A DNA stretch of 64,000 nt from Flavobacterium sp. N502536 (GCF_025947345.1 NZ_CP110011.1:3720001-3784000); one strand, 5' to 3'; positions 1-8,617 are shown, counted from the first letter of the stretch. Notes: a model not told the origin generated them from the sequence alone. Numbers and translations are program-made.

Positions 1-23
1 AATGTTATTCTTCATAATGTTAG

Positions 24-293
24 TTATTTTGATGTTAATGCATTAATGATTGCGATATAATTTTCTTTAGCCTCATCAGCTGTCAAATGACTTATTTGCA
101 TCCAGGCATTTGTTTTGAAAGCATTTCGTAAATCAAAATTATCCGATTGATTGTACACCGCTGTTCCAAAAGTGGCCTGTTTGTAATAGGCATAAAGCCT
201 TAACTGCACGTCTTGTGGCAGCGCGGCCTGAGTCATTTTTAAAGCGGTCTCAACAGCCTCTGAAAAACGAGTATCTAAATCTTTTTCGGTCAT
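24..293 (-). CDS. Acyl-CoA-binding protein (ACBP family)
   Basis: An 89-residue protein covering the whole usual length of the ACBP fold. It has the family hallmarks: an early FSEAVETA helix, the LPQDVQLRLYAYYKQAT segment (family consensus LyalYKQAT) and a late helix with KENYIAII. The family binds long-chain acyl-CoA in the cytoplasm and buffers or delivers it to lipid synthesis. Its ATG overlaps the TAA of psd by one base (TAATG), so translation is probably coupled. It is the last gene of the rsfS-ftsH-LUD-cdsA-psd cluster, which fits a role in supplying acyl groups for phospholipids. The family and its length are seen directly; the pathway role is inferred from neighbours. Confidence 0.9.
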   Translation of the reverse strand: MTEKDLDTRFSEAVETALKMTQAALPQDVQLRLYAYYKQATFGTAVYNQSDNFDLRNAFKTNAWMQISHLTADEAKENYIAIINALTSK

Positions 294-946
294 TAAGCTT
301 TTGTAGCGATGATGGTTTTTCCACCAATTGCTTTTTGGTTTAATACTACATTGATTGGAGTACCTAAAGGTAAAAATAAATCTACTCTTGAACCAAATTT
401 AATAAATCCTGCATCTGTTCCTTGTACAACCTGCATTCCTTCTTTAGCATAATTAACAATTCTGCGCGCCAAAGCACCAGCAATTTGTCTGTATAATACT
501 TGTCCGAAAGTTTCGTTTTCAATTACAACTGTTGTTCTTTCGTTTTCTTCACTTGCTTTTGGATGCCAGGCTACCAAAAACTTTCCAGGGTGGTATTTGC
601 TGAATTTAATAATACCGTCCATTGCGTAACGGGTTACGTGTACGTTTATTGGCGACATAAAGATGGATACTTGAAGACGTTTGTCTTTGAAATATTCCCC
701 TTCGTAAACTTCTTCAATAACAACAACTTTTCCGTCTACCGGAGCAAGAATGTGATCGCTGTTTCTGATTGCGATTCTTTTTGGATTTCTGAAAAATTGC
801 AAAATGATAATTAAAACCAATACACCAGCTAGCTGAACTAGTATTCTTAGCCAATTGATATCAATGAATTTCTCAGCAATTAAAAGTACAGCTACTGCGA
901 AAACAGTGCCTAATAAAATAGATGGGCCTCCTTCTTTATGAAACAT
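293..946 (-). CDS. psd: Phosphatidylserine decarboxylase, short self-processing type
   Basis: A 217-residue membrane enzyme that should convert phosphatidylserine to phosphatidylethanolamine. Two hydrophobic segments lie near residues 10-28 and 33-52. The core follows with LAPVDGKVV (about 68-76) and the histidine-rich INVHVTRY (100-107). The autocleavage site FIKFGSRVD has its G185-S186 bond where the family self-cuts to make the pyruvoyl cofactor. The GS site and small size match the short Psd class of Bacteroidetes and archaea rather than the LGST class of E. coli. The start overlaps the end of cdsA by 11 bases and the stop overlaps the ACBP start, so the three genes are tightly coupled. 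Confidence 0.92.
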   Translation of the reverse strand: MFHKEGGPSILLGTVFAVAVLLIAEKFIDINWLRILVQLAGVLVLIIILQFFRNPKRIAIRNSDHILAPVDGKVVVIEEVYEGEYFKDKRLQVSIFMSPINVHVTRYAMDGIIKFSKYHPGKFLVAWHPKASEENERTTVVIENETFGQVLYRQIAGALARRIVNYAKEGMQVVQGTDAGFIKFGSRVDLFLPLGTPINVVLNQKAIGGKTIIATKA

Positions 947-1823
947 AGTATAAAATTTGATAAAATAAAAATATAATTGGTGCTACAAATATAACACTAT
1001 CTAGTCGATCTAATACACCTCCGTGACCCGGCATGATGGAACCGCTGTCTTTTACTCCGGCAACTCTTTTGAATTTAGATTCAATCAAATCACCAATCGT
1101 TCCGAAGACACTAACGATTAAAGCAATAATCATCCAAATTAAAATAGATTTAGTACTAAAATCCGGTTTTGGCTGTATGTATAGTTTTGAGATTAAAAAA
1201 CCGGCAAAGGCTGCAAAAACAACTCCTCCGAGAAAGCCTTCAATCGTTTTTTTAGGCGAAATACGTTCAAATAATTTATGTTTCCCCATTGATTTCCCCA
1301 CTAAATAGGCAAACGTATCATTGGTCCAGATCAAAACGAATAATCCGATGATGATTTTTGGATTGTAATCTTTAATTCCGAATGAAATTTTAGTGATAAA
1401 AAGAAAAGGAAGTGTGACATATCCCAGTAAATAGATGTATTTGGACGATTTGCTGATGATTTGTGTGTCATCAAACAAAAACACAATGCATTTTACAGAT
1501 ACAATCAGGGTAATAATAAGCAGTACAGAAAAGAGTTTTTCGGTATCAACCGTAATTTGAATGTTCTCTTTTATGGTTTTACTAATATAATTTTCTGTTT
1601 CGGCTTTGTAAAAACTAATTAAAGCGACAGTGCTGTAGAAAAGAGAAACAAATAAAATAGAAATTATTTTATTGATTCCAACTAAATTACAGAATTCATA
1701 AGTGGCGATGATTAGAAAAATGCCAAAAAGAATAATAAAGCTTTCGGTAGAAAACAGAATAGAAGTTAATAATAAAGCGATATAAACAGCACCAGAAATG
1801 GTTCTCTTGAGTGTTTCGTTCAT
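936..1823 (-). CDS. cdsA: Phosphatidate cytidylyltransferase
   Basis: A 295-residue polytopic membrane protein that makes CDP-diacylglycerol from phosphatidic acid and CTP, the entry point to phospholipid head-group synthesis. The C-terminal family signature is complete: SKFKRVAGVKDSG followed by PGHGGVLDRLD (about residues 248-275), which carries the metal- and CTP-binding acidic residues. Several hydrophobic helices fill the first 240 residues. It starts one base after the LUD-domain gene ends and overlaps psd. CdsA and Psd are therefore steps of the same pathway encoded side by side. Confidence 0.95.
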   Translation of the reverse strand: MNETLKRTISGAVYIALLLTSILFSTESFIILFGIFLIIATYEFCNLVGINKIISILFVSLFYSTVALISFYKAETENYISKTIKENIQITVDTEKLFSVLLIITLIVSVKCIVFLFDDTQIISKSSKYIYLLGYVTLPFLFITKISFGIKDYNPKIIIGLFVLIWTNDTFAYLVGKSMGKHKLFERISPKKTIEGFLGGVVFAAFAGFLISKLYIQPKPDFSTKSILIWMIIALIVSVFGTIGDLIESKFKRVAGVKDSGSIMPGHGGVLDRLDSVIFVAPIIFLFYQILYYVS

Positions 1824-1824
1824 C

Positions 1825-2430
1825 TTAAAGGTCTTCTAAGAGCAATAAATACAGATTTTTGGCAACACTTCCGTATTGTGTAAAATCTTCTTCTTTCGCT
1901 TTTTCGAAATATTTTATTGTGGTAATATTAGTAGGATAGTCTCTTTCGTATTTGCGTTTGATAGCGCTAAGGCCATCACTTTTGATCGAAAGTATCTGAC
2001 TTGTTGTGGCAATTATGACAATATTTGCAGGTAATTCGTTTGGTTTATCCTGTCTGATTTGTTTGGATGAAAACAAGATAGAGCCTTCATCGGCAATTAG
2101 ATTCTCGCAGGTGGCCAATAAAAATTTTGGATTTCGCGGAGAGATATAAAGTAGTTTGTTTTCTTCCAATAAACTAAAAAGGGCAGGTTCATAACACAGA
2201 ACCTCATTTTCGAACCAGTCGTTTTCTTCCAGGATGTTTTCAAACTGTTCTGCAACTTCTTGTTTGTTTTCACAATACAAGAATTTACCGCCATTTTTCT
2301 TGAAATTGAAAATGAATCTTTCATCAATAGATAAATGACTGTCCGGAGCTTGATTCCCCCCGTATTCACTTTCATGTTCCTCGTCAGAAGCAGCGTCGCT
2401 GGAACCAAATATTTTTTTGAAAAAATTCAT
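1825..2430 (-). CDS. LUD-domain protein (LutC-like)
   Basis: A 201-residue protein with an acidic, low-complexity N-terminus (MNFFKKIFGSS... to about residue 35) followed by a LUD/LutC-type domain. NIVIIATTSQI near residues 136-146 and the preceding DEGSILFSS segment resemble the core strands of that family. LutC proteins belong to lactate utilisation, but this gene has no LutA/LutB partners here and sits between ftsH and cdsA, as I recall for other Flavobacteriia, so a lactate role is doubtful. The true function is unknown. Its only neighbours are membrane-lipid and protease genes, to which it is joined by a one-base gap (cdsA side) and a 114-base gap holding a terminator (ftsH side). Confidence 0.75.
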   Translation of the reverse strand: MNFFKKIFGSSDAASDEEHESEYGGNQAPDSHLSIDERFIFNFKKNGGKFLYCENKQEVAEQFENILEENDWFENEVLCYEPALFSLLEENKLLYISPRNPKFLLATCENLIADEGSILFSSKQIRQDKPNELPANIVIIATTSQILSIKSDGLSAIKRKYERDYPTNITTIKYFEKAKEEDFTQYGSVAKNLYLLLLEDL

Positions 2431-2477
2431 TTTATATGAAATACTTTACATGTTAATTGAAAACGTTCAAAGATAAA

Positions 2478-2516
2478 AAAATCTTAATTCAAAAGGCTAT
2501 TTTGAATTAAGATTTT
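2478..2516 (-). terminator. Intrinsic terminator after ftsH
   Basis: A perfect 17-bp stem with a 5-base loop. On the minus strand it is followed by a run of T. It lies in the 114-base gap between ftsH and the LUD gene, so part of the rsfS-ftsH transcript should stop here, and the downstream lipid genes either rely on read-through or have their own promoter. Confidence 0.8.
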
Positions 2517-2544
2517 AAAAAATATTACATATTTAGTGAATTCT

Positions 2545-4469
2545 TTAGGAAACGACTTCTTCTAAATTTTTATCAAAACTACGTTTTCCGAAAATTGTTT
2601 CTAAGTCATCTTTAAAAATAACTTCTTTTTCAATTAATATGTCAGCCAATTGATTTAGCTTGTCTTTGTTTTCTTCAAGAATATGAATGGCTCTTTGGTA
2701 TTGGCCTTCAATTAATTCTGAGATTTCTTTGTCAATGATTTTGGCAGTTTCGTCAGAATATGGTTTTGAAAAATTGTATTCACTCTGACCGCTTGAGTCA
2801 TAATAAGTAACGTTTCCAATTTTATCATTCAATCCATAAATGGTTACCATAGCACGAGCCTGACGTGTAACTTTTTCAAGATCACTTAATGCTCCTGTTG
2901 AAATTCGGTCGAAAGTTACTTTTTCAGCAGCTCTTCCACCCATAGTAGCACACATTTCGTCTAACATTTGATCTGTTCTAACGATTTGTCTTTCTTCCGG
3001 AAGGTACCAGGCAGCTCCTAAACTCTGTCCACGAGGAACAATAGTTACTTTGATTAACGGTGCAGCATGCTCTAACATCCAGCTTACCGTTGCGTGACCG
3101 GCTTCGTGAATTGCGATTGCTCTTTTCTCTTCCGGTGTAATGATTTTATTTTTCTTTTCAAGTCCGCCAATGATTCTGTCAACAGCATCAAGGAAATCTT
3201 GTCTGTCTACTGCAGTTTTGTTGTTACGGGCAGCAATTAAGGCTGCTTCGTTACAAACATTTGCGATGTCAGCACCAGAGAATCCCGGAGTTTGTTTGGC
3301 TAAGAAATCAAGGTCAAGACCTTCTACTTTTTTAATAGGCGCTAAGTGAACTGCAAAAATTTCAGCTCTTTCGCGAATGTCCGGTAAGTCAACAAAAATT
3401 TGTCTGTCAAAACGACCTGCACGCATTAACGCTTTGTCAAGAACATCAGCTCTGTTGGTAGCCGCCAGAACAATTACGTTAGAGTTTGTACCAAAACCAT
3501 CCATTTCGGTTAGCAATTGGTTCAAAGTATTTTCTCTTTCGTCATTTCCGCCTGACATATTGCTTTTTCCTCTCGCTCTACCAACTGCATCAATTTCGTC
3601 GATGAAGATAATAGCAGGAGATTTTTCTTTTGCTTGTTTGAATAAGTCACGAACACGTGAAGCACCAACTCCTACGAACATCTCTACGAAATCAGATCCT
3701 GATAAAGAGAAGAACGGAACCTGAGCTTCGCCCGCAACCGCTTTTGCAAGTAAGGTTTTACCAGTTCCCGGAGGCCCTACTAATAAGGCTCCTTTTGGAA
3801 TTTTACCTCCCAGATTAGTGTATTTTTCAGGGTTTTTAAGAATTCTACAATTTCTTGTATTTCTTCTTTTGCACCTTCTAAACCAGCAACATCTTTGAAA
3901 GTAGTTTTAATGTCGGTTTTCTCATCAAATAATTTAGCTTTCGATTTCCCAATGTTGAAAATTTGTCCGCCACCGCCACCGGCACCACCTGACATTTTAC
4001 GCATGATGAAAATCCATACACCAATAATGATGATGATTGGAAGCAGACTGATTAAAATGTCGCTCCAGTTGTTTTTCTGTAAGAAGTTGTAGTCTTTCAG
4101 TTTGTGTTCAACAACTGCTTTTTCCAGCTTCGTTTGAAAAATTTGATCGTTACCAATTTCTAAAGTATAGTGAGGACCTTTGTTAGGTCTGTCAAAAATA
4201 TCTTTAGCTACTTTTTTATTAGCCGCGTCTTTAAGGGCCGCAGCGTTTAAATATACTTCAGCTTCAGCTTTATTATAAACGATTACTTTTTCAATTTGTC
4301 CTTTTTCTAATAAAGTATTGAATTTAGAAGAAGTCAATTGAGCAGGCTCGCTTAAGTTTGATCCACCGGTTGCAAAACTTATAAATAAAAAAACCAGAAG
4401 TATTGCAGTGTATATTAACCAGGGACTTATTTTAAATTTACTCGGATTTGGATTATTATCTTTAGCCAT
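2545..4469 (-). CDS. ftsH: ATP-dependent zinc metalloprotease FtsH, reading frame broken by a 1-base deletion
   Basis: Two adjoining frames together give a full FtsH of about 641 residues. The first 229 codons hold two membrane helices (about 15-33 and 138-156) flanking a periplasmic domain, then a glycine-rich stretch and the start of the AAA+ domain. That frame stops at 3780. In the next frame the AAA+ domain resumes with a Walker A motif (GPPGTGKT, near 3755-3780), Walker B FIDEID, the SRH segment RAGRFDR, and the zinc site HEAGH. The shift falls in an A run (five T on the plus strand, 3833-3837). Six would restore a continuous family match through the NPEKYTNLGGKIPKG segment. FtsH is normally essential, so an assembly error or recoding is likelier than true loss. 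It lies 15 bases after rsfS in the same direction. Confidence 0.9.
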
Positions 4470-4484
4470 TAGAAGAAATTTTCT

Positions 4485-4856
4485 TTAGTATTTGTTTTCG
4501 ATTGTAGTTATTTTGGCGTCACCCCAAAGGCTCTCGATATTATAGTATTCTCGGATATGTTTCTGGAAAACGTGTACTACGATATGCACATAATCCATCA
4601 GAACCCATTCAGCATTATCGGTTCCTTCTACGTGCCACGGTTTATCTTTTAAGTCTTTAGATACAGTTTTTTGAATTGAATTTACAATGGCATTAACTTG
4701 GGTATTTGAACTTCCGTTGCAAATGACAAAATAGTCACAAACTGCCGTGTCTATTTCTCTTAAGTCAAGAATATCGATATCATTTCCTTTTACTTCTTCA
4801 ATCCCTTTGATTATGTTCGCCAATAGAACATCATTATTAACAGTCTTTTTCGCCAT
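4485..4856 (-). CDS. rsfS: Ribosomal silencing factor RsfS
   Basis: A 123-residue protein of normal family length. It has the diagnostic segments DYFVICNGSSNTQVNAI (about 42-58), KPWHVEGTDNAEWVLMDY (about 75-92) and HVFQKHIREYYNIESLWGDA. RsfS binds ribosomal protein uL14 on the large subunit and blocks subunit joining when nutrients are low. It heads the minus-strand cluster, 15 bases before ftsH, and is divergent from birA across a 93-base gap. Confidence 0.95.
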   Translation of the reverse strand: MAKKTVNNDVLLANIIKGIEEVKGNDIDILDLREIDTAVCDYFVICNGSSNTQVNAIVNSIQKTVSKDLKDKPWHVEGTDNAEWVLMDYVHIVVHVFQKHIREYYNIESLWGDAKITTIENKY

Positions 4857-4873
4857 GAATTATTTTATATGAA

Positions 4874-4907
4874 TTTGTAAAGTTACCAAATTTTGTTATT
4901 ATTTTTG
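4874..4907 (+). promoter_or_regulatory. Predicted Bacteroidetes-type promoter of birA
   Basis: A -33-like TTTG (4874-4877) and a perfect -7 box TATTTTTG (4900-4907) are separated by 22 bases, within the 17-23 range of the Bacteroidetes primary sigma factor. Transcription would begin near 4913, leaving a leader of about 37 bases before the birA ATG. Confidence 0.6.
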
Positions 4908-4949
4908 AACCTTAACAAAATATTAAATTAAGTTATTTAAATTACTTGA

Positions 4950-5678
4950 ATGAAACTAATCAAACTCGATGCCATAGATTCTACAAATGATTTCCTAAAA
5001 TCATTGTCAAGTCACGATGAGCCCGATAATTTTACCGTGGTAACGGCTGAAAATCAGACAAAAGGCAAGGGGCAGATGGGGGCAAAGTGGCAGTCTGAAG
5101 CGGGTAAAAACTTAATTATGAGTGTTTTGGTAAAAGATTTTGTCTTTAATAATGAACAGGTTTTTAACCTCAGCGTTATCGTTTCTTTGAGTGTACTTGA
5201 AGCCTTAAAATCGTTAAATATTCCTGATTTAAGTATAAAATGGCCAAACGACATTATGTCATACAATAAGAAAATTGGTGGCATACTTATCGAAAATACC
5301 CTTAAAAGCGATGGCAGAATCGTGTCAGTTGTTGGATTAGGGTTAAATGTCAATCAAACTAATTTTGACGAACTGCCAAATGCTTCTTCACTGGCAGTCC
5401 TTTCCAGGCATAGTTTTGATAAAGATATTTTGCCTCACTTAATTGTTGAAAAAATTAAGGAGAAAATAAACCTATGGGAAGTCAATTCCAAAGATTTATG
5501 GGCCACTTATTTCAATTCACTATTCCGAAAAGGAGTTCCTATGCCATTTAAGAATCTCAAGAATCAAAATTTCATGGGAATCATTCAGGGTGTATCTCCT
5601 GTAGGTAAAATTCAAATTTTACTGGAAGACGACTCTGTCTCGGAGTTTGATATTAAAGAGATTCAGATGCTTTATTAA
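4950..5678 (+). CDS. birA: Biotin--[acetyl-CoA-carboxylase] ligase, monofunctional
   Basis: A 242-residue enzyme that activates biotin to biotinyl-AMP and attaches it to carboxylase carrier domains. Recognisable parts are DAIDSTNDFLKS at the start, the biotinyl-AMP loop KGKGQMGAKWQSEAGKNL (about 38-55), LSIKWPNDIM (about 91-100) and the GLGLNVNQ strand. There is no N-terminal winged helix, so this is the enzyme-only form and not a biotin repressor. The loop reads KGQMGAKW where many members read RGRxGRxW, a conservative drift common in this phylum. Confidence 0.93.
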   Translation: MKLIKLDAIDSTNDFLKSLSSHDEPDNFTVVTAENQTKGKGQMGAKWQSEAGKNLIMSVLVKDFVFNNEQVFNLSVIVSLSVLEALKSLNIPDLSIKWPNDIMSYNKKIGGILIENTLKSDGRIVSVVGLGLNVNQTNFDELPNASSLAVLSRHSFDKDILPHLIVEKIKEKINLWEVNSKDLWATYFNSLFRKGVPMPFKNLKNQNFMGIIQGVSPVGKIQILLEDDSVSEFDIKEIQMLY

Positions 5679-5679
5679 A

Positions 5680-5716
5680 GGTTCTGAGGTTCTGAGTTGC
5701 TAAGGTGCTAAGGTTT
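5680..5716. repeat. Word repeat family B (GGTTCTGA units)
   Basis: About four degenerate 8-base units of the type GGTTCTGA / GCTAAGGT follow birA directly. The same words recur at 19104-19143, 20433-20470, 20543-20572, 20617-20665 and 39757-39786, always outside genes. Confidence 0.7.
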
Positions 5717-5772
5717 TGACTGCATTGTGCTAGAATGGTTGTAAAATCTGCTGAATCGGTTTGGAGTACTAT

Positions 5773-6426
5773 TTAAACCTTTACTGCTTTAACTGTTTTT
5801 GGAGCTATTTTTTTATTCCAGTACAGTATATAGAACGTTCCGAGGATAGAAGGTGCCATCCACGCGATTATATTTCCAAGTCCTATTCCGGCAACAATAA
5901 AAGCGGTTATCGATGCAATGAGTGCTCCGATCATTTTTCCGATATGCTTGGACAGCCAATTATTGGTTTTGGATACGTTTTTAAAGAAGATAAAATCTTT
6001 CACTGTCATATAAAGGCCAAATCCGCCAAAGAAAGTAAATAAAATACCGTTCTGAACAGAATTCAATTGACAGTTGATTCCGATTGCAATCATGATTACC
6101 GAGAAAAACAGCATACTTCCTGAAATCAGTTTGTCGTAAAAATCAGCTTTTGTTTTGTGTTTAAAATTAAGAACCCTGTTTCCTGAAATTACCAGATAGA
6201 TGGTGAATAGTCCAATTAGAAACAGAAAGATATTCTGATGCTTGGGCATCCAGCAAATAGGGAGGGAGAGGAGCGAACTAATAATCATTCCTATAGAGAA
6301 TAAGTTGCCCATTCTTTTGTGAAGCACACTTCCTTTTTTGACTAAAACGCTCGCTATTCCGGTAATAAGTCCGATTCCTCCAAAGAAGGCATGAATGTAA
6401 ATTAAAATTTTGATCGTTGGTTCCAT
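5773..6426 (-). CDS. Multi-pass membrane protein, DUF2306-like
   Basis: A 217-residue, strongly hydrophobic protein with about seven predicted membrane segments. The N-terminal pattern IHAFFGGIGLITGIASVLVKKG followed by LHKRMGNLFSIGM, with a histidine in the first helix and an H-K-R-x-G turn after the second, resembles the DUF2306 family of predicted membrane proteins. No enzymatic motif is visible and the function is not known. It stands alone, facing birA tail-to-tail, with a long repeat-filled gap upstream. Confidence 0.5.
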   Translation of the reverse strand: MEPTIKILIYIHAFFGGIGLITGIASVLVKKGSVLHKRMGNLFSIGMIISSLLSLPICWMPKHQNIFLFLIGLFTIYLVISGNRVLNFKHKTKADFYDKLISGSMLFFSVIMIAIGINCQLNSVQNGILFTFFGGFGLYMTVKDFIFFKNVSKTNNWLSKHIGKMIGALIASITAFIVAGIGLGNIIAWMAPSILGTFYILYWNKKIAPKTVKAVKV

Positions 6427-6784
6427 TTTTTTGTTTTTGCTTGGTTAATGGATCAAACTTCGATTAATAATTCAGGATGTAATAATTTATAGTGCTGAAG
6501 TGTTGTTTTTTGAGTCTGAAGTGTTTTTTGAGACTTTCAAAGCAACAAAGGCTCAAAGAGGCAAAGGTTCAAAGGCTTTGGGGATTAATCGTATCGCGTG
6601 TCATTTCGACGTGAGGAGAAATCTTCGCGAGAAAATCGACAAAGATTGATGATTTATATAGTAAAGACTTTTATTTCCACGAGCCAGGAATAATGGTGCA
6701 AAAAAAAAGCCCGATCGTTAAATCGGGCTTCTGTTATAATTTGCAACTAATAATTTAAAATTAATAATTCACAATTAATAATTA
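6427..6784. other. Gene-free gap with repeat words
   Basis: No plausible gene is seen. The gap holds four tandem 8-base units based on CAAAGGCT (6546-6577), a stretch containing TCATTTCGACG and GGAGAAATCT (about 6602-6625) that I recall as a dispersed Flavobacterium repeat, and the terminator of the SRPBCC gene at its right side. Confidence 0.6.
6702..6729 (-). terminator. Intrinsic terminator of the SRPBCC gene
   Basis: The stem AAGCCCGAT/ATCGGGCTT has a 5-base loop. On the minus strand it is followed by at least eight T. It sits about 55 bases after the stop of the gene at 6785-7177. Confidence 0.85.
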
Positions 6785-7177
6785 TTAAAGCTTGGTCATA
6801 TTGTTTGCTAAAGTTTCGATAAATTTGCTGATTGGTCCTTTAATCATCATGGCCATCATCGCATTAAATTCTCCTTCGAAGAATAGTTGAACGGCACTTT
6901 CTGAATCAGAAACACTATCAATATTCGAAGTTAAGGTAAACGGAAGTTTGTCACTTGCAGCTCCCAAAACAATTTTGTTCGGTGCTGTTTTTTCTTTCAT
7001 TTTAAGTTTTATTTCCGGCATACCTTTCAATCCAAAAATAAAAGCGTCTTCGCCGATTACTTCGAATTTTGCGATATTATCAGGCATTAATTTTTCAAAA
7101 TTCTTTACATCAGTCAATAAATCAAATAAATCCTGAGCTGATTTCTGAACTGTAACTTTTGGACTTTCTAAGTTCAT
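6785..7177 (-). CDS. SRPBCC-fold (START/polyketide cyclase-like) protein
   Basis: A 130-residue protein with the helix-grip pattern: an N-terminal strand, then the amphipathic helix SAQDLFDLLTDVKNFEKLMP (about 13-32), successive strands, and the long C-terminal helix ISKFIETLANNMTKL. The fold makes a hydrophobic pocket for lipids or aromatic compounds; here no catalytic residues can be named. It is a single gene with its own terminator, next to pyrE. Family assignment is by pattern and its ligand is unknown. Confidence 0.7.
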   Translation of the reverse strand: MNLESPKVTVQKSAQDLFDLLTDVKNFEKLMPDNIAKFEVIGEDAFIFGLKGMPEIKLKMKEKTAPNKIVLGAASDKLPFTLTSNIDSVSDSESAVQLFFEGEFNAMMAMMIKGPISKFIETLANNMTKL

Positions 7178-7329
7178 ATATTTTTTGTTTTTTATTTTAA
7201 CCGCAAAGGGCGCAAGGTTTTTTGTATTTCTTTTTCTTTATAAACGCAAAGTTCGAAAAGCTGGATTTGATATTAAATTCAAAAAAGAGCGAAGCTATTT
7301 TTTGAAAATCTAAAATCTGCAATCTAAAA

Positions 7330-7980
7330 TTACTCCTCTTCCTGTCCCCAGGTTGATGGACTCACGTTCCATTCTTGTAAAGTAGACTGTTGTTCTTCGC
7401 TAATGTATTGTTTTTGAACCGCTAAATCCAATAGGTTTTCGTAGTTACTTAAGGTATACAAATCGATATTGGCATTTTTAAAGTTTTCTTCGGCCACATT
7501 AAAACCATAAGTAAAAATGGCAGCCATTCCTTTAATATTGGCTCCTTCATTGCGTAAAGCTTCTACTGCCATCAAACTGCTGTTTCCGGTGCTGATTAAA
7601 TCTTCAACAACCACAACATTTTGACCTTTTTGCAGAAAACCTTCTACCTGATTTTGTCTTCCGTGTTTTTTAGCTTCAGGACGCACATATACGAAGGGAA
7701 GTCCAAGGCTTTCGGCTACAAGGATTCCAACACCAATAGCTCCGGTAGCAACTCCGGCAATGACATCTGGTTTTCCAAATTGTTTTTCTATATTTTTCGC
7801 AAACTCATCACGAACATAATTTCGGATGCTTGGAAATGAAAGAATTAACCTATTATCACAATAAATAGGCGATTTCCAACCTGAAGCCCATGTAAAAGGA
7901 TTTTCGGGATTCAATTTAATTGCATTTATTTGCAAAAGCAATTCGGCTGTTTTTTCGGCAGTATCTTTATTAAAAATCAT
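7330..7980 (-). CDS. pyrE: Orotate phosphoribosyltransferase
   Basis: A 216-residue pyrimidine-synthesis enzyme that joins orotate to PRPP to give OMP. The PRPP-binding signature VVVVEDLISTGNSS (about 121-134) and the KKHGRQNQVEG flexible loop (about 103-113) are intact, as is the substrate loop FTWASGWKSPIYCDNR near the N-terminus. I place the start at the ATG ending at 7980 because the sequence from MIFNKDTAEKTAELLL fits the family; an 11-codon longer frame would run over the divergent Nudix start codon. The two start codons are only seven bases apart. Confidence 0.93.
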   Translation of the reverse strand: MIFNKDTAEKTAELLLQINAIKLNPENPFTWASGWKSPIYCDNRLILSFPSIRNYVRDEFAKNIEKQFGKPDVIAGVATGAIGVGILVAESLGLPFVYVRPEAKKHGRQNQVEGFLQKGQNVVVVEDLISTGNSSLMAVEALRNEGANIKGMAAIFTYGFNVAEENFKNANIDLYTLSNYENLLDLAVQKQYISEEQQSTLQEWNVSPSTWGQEEE

Positions 7981-7984
7981 AGTA

Positions 7985-7992
7985 CAAATGTA
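7985..7992 (-). promoter_or_regulatory. Candidate -7 box of pyrE inside the Nudix start codon
   Basis: The minus strand reads TACATTTG, a perfect TAnnTTTG box, ending four bases before the pyrE ATG. If used, the pyrE message would be nearly leaderless. The box covers the ATG of the divergent Nudix gene. Confidence 0.45.
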
Positions 7993-8593
7993 TAAAGTTT
8001 TTGTGAACGACAAACCACTTTTTTTGACAAATGAAATCTCAAGAGAGACTAATTTTCAATTATTCTTGTTAGAGAGCATTGATATCGAGCAGCTTATAGT
8101 GAAAATCTTTCAAAATAAAATTCAAAAGGCTTATCTGTATCATCCTGATGAAAAGGAGATTATGAAGACTTTAAAAGCTAAAATTCCTGTAAATAAAGCA
8201 GGTGGAGGCTTCGTGTACAATAAAAAAGGCGAAGTTTTATTTATCTTCAGGAATGGAAAGTGGGATCTGCCAAAAGGCGGAATCGAGAAAGGAGAGGAGA
8301 TTGAAGCTACAGCCATTCGTGAGGTCGAAGAAGAAACCGGGGTTAACCAACTTCGTATTACCAACAAACTTCAAAAAACGTATCACATTTTCAAACGTAA
8401 CGGAAAGTACAAACTCAAAATCACACATTGGTTTGAAATGCATACCGATTTTGAAGGCACTCCGCAAGGTCAACTGGAAGAGGGAATTGAAAAAGTGGCC
8501 TGGTTAAATCCGGAACAAATTAAAGAAGCACTGAAAAACTCCTATGAAAACATCAAATTGTTGTTTGAAGAAGAGAATCAATTGAAGGAATAA
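7988..8593 (+). CDS. Nudix hydrolase
   Basis: A 201-residue protein. Residues 1-65 form an N-terminal extension seen in the flavobacterial members. Then comes a Nudix domain with a canonical box GGIEKGEEIEATAIREVEEETGV (key residues G, E, then REVxEExG, about 97-119). Such enzymes hydrolyse a nucleoside diphosphate linked to another moiety; the exact substrate cannot be read from sequence. KGGIEKGE and the WDLPKGG lead-in are typical of housecleaning or diadenosine-polyphosphate types. It is transcribed away from pyrE and followed by a good terminator. Confidence 0.88.
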   Translation: MYKVFVNDKPLFLTNEISRETNFQLFLLESIDIEQLIVKIFQNKIQKAYLYHPDEKEIMKTLKAKIPVNKAGGGFVYNKKGEVLFIFRNGKWDLPKGGIEKGEEIEATAIREVEEETGVNQLRITNKLQKTYHIFKRNGKYKLKITHWFEMHTDFEGTPQGQLEEGIEKVAWLNPEQIKEALKNSYENIKLLFEEENQLKE

Positions 8594-8617
8594 GTTTAAA
8601 AGCATAAAAGGCTAAAT

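Noticed and set aside
3681..3780. Reading ftsH as two separate genes, a short membrane protein and an ATPase-protease starting at MFVGVGASR
   Set aside because: The second frame has Walker A sequence upstream of that methionine, and a single extra base joins both parts into a standard FtsH.
5761..6042. Plus-strand 93-residue frame within the DUF2306-like gene
   Set aside because: It is a shadow of the minus-strand membrane protein gene with no plausible protein character.
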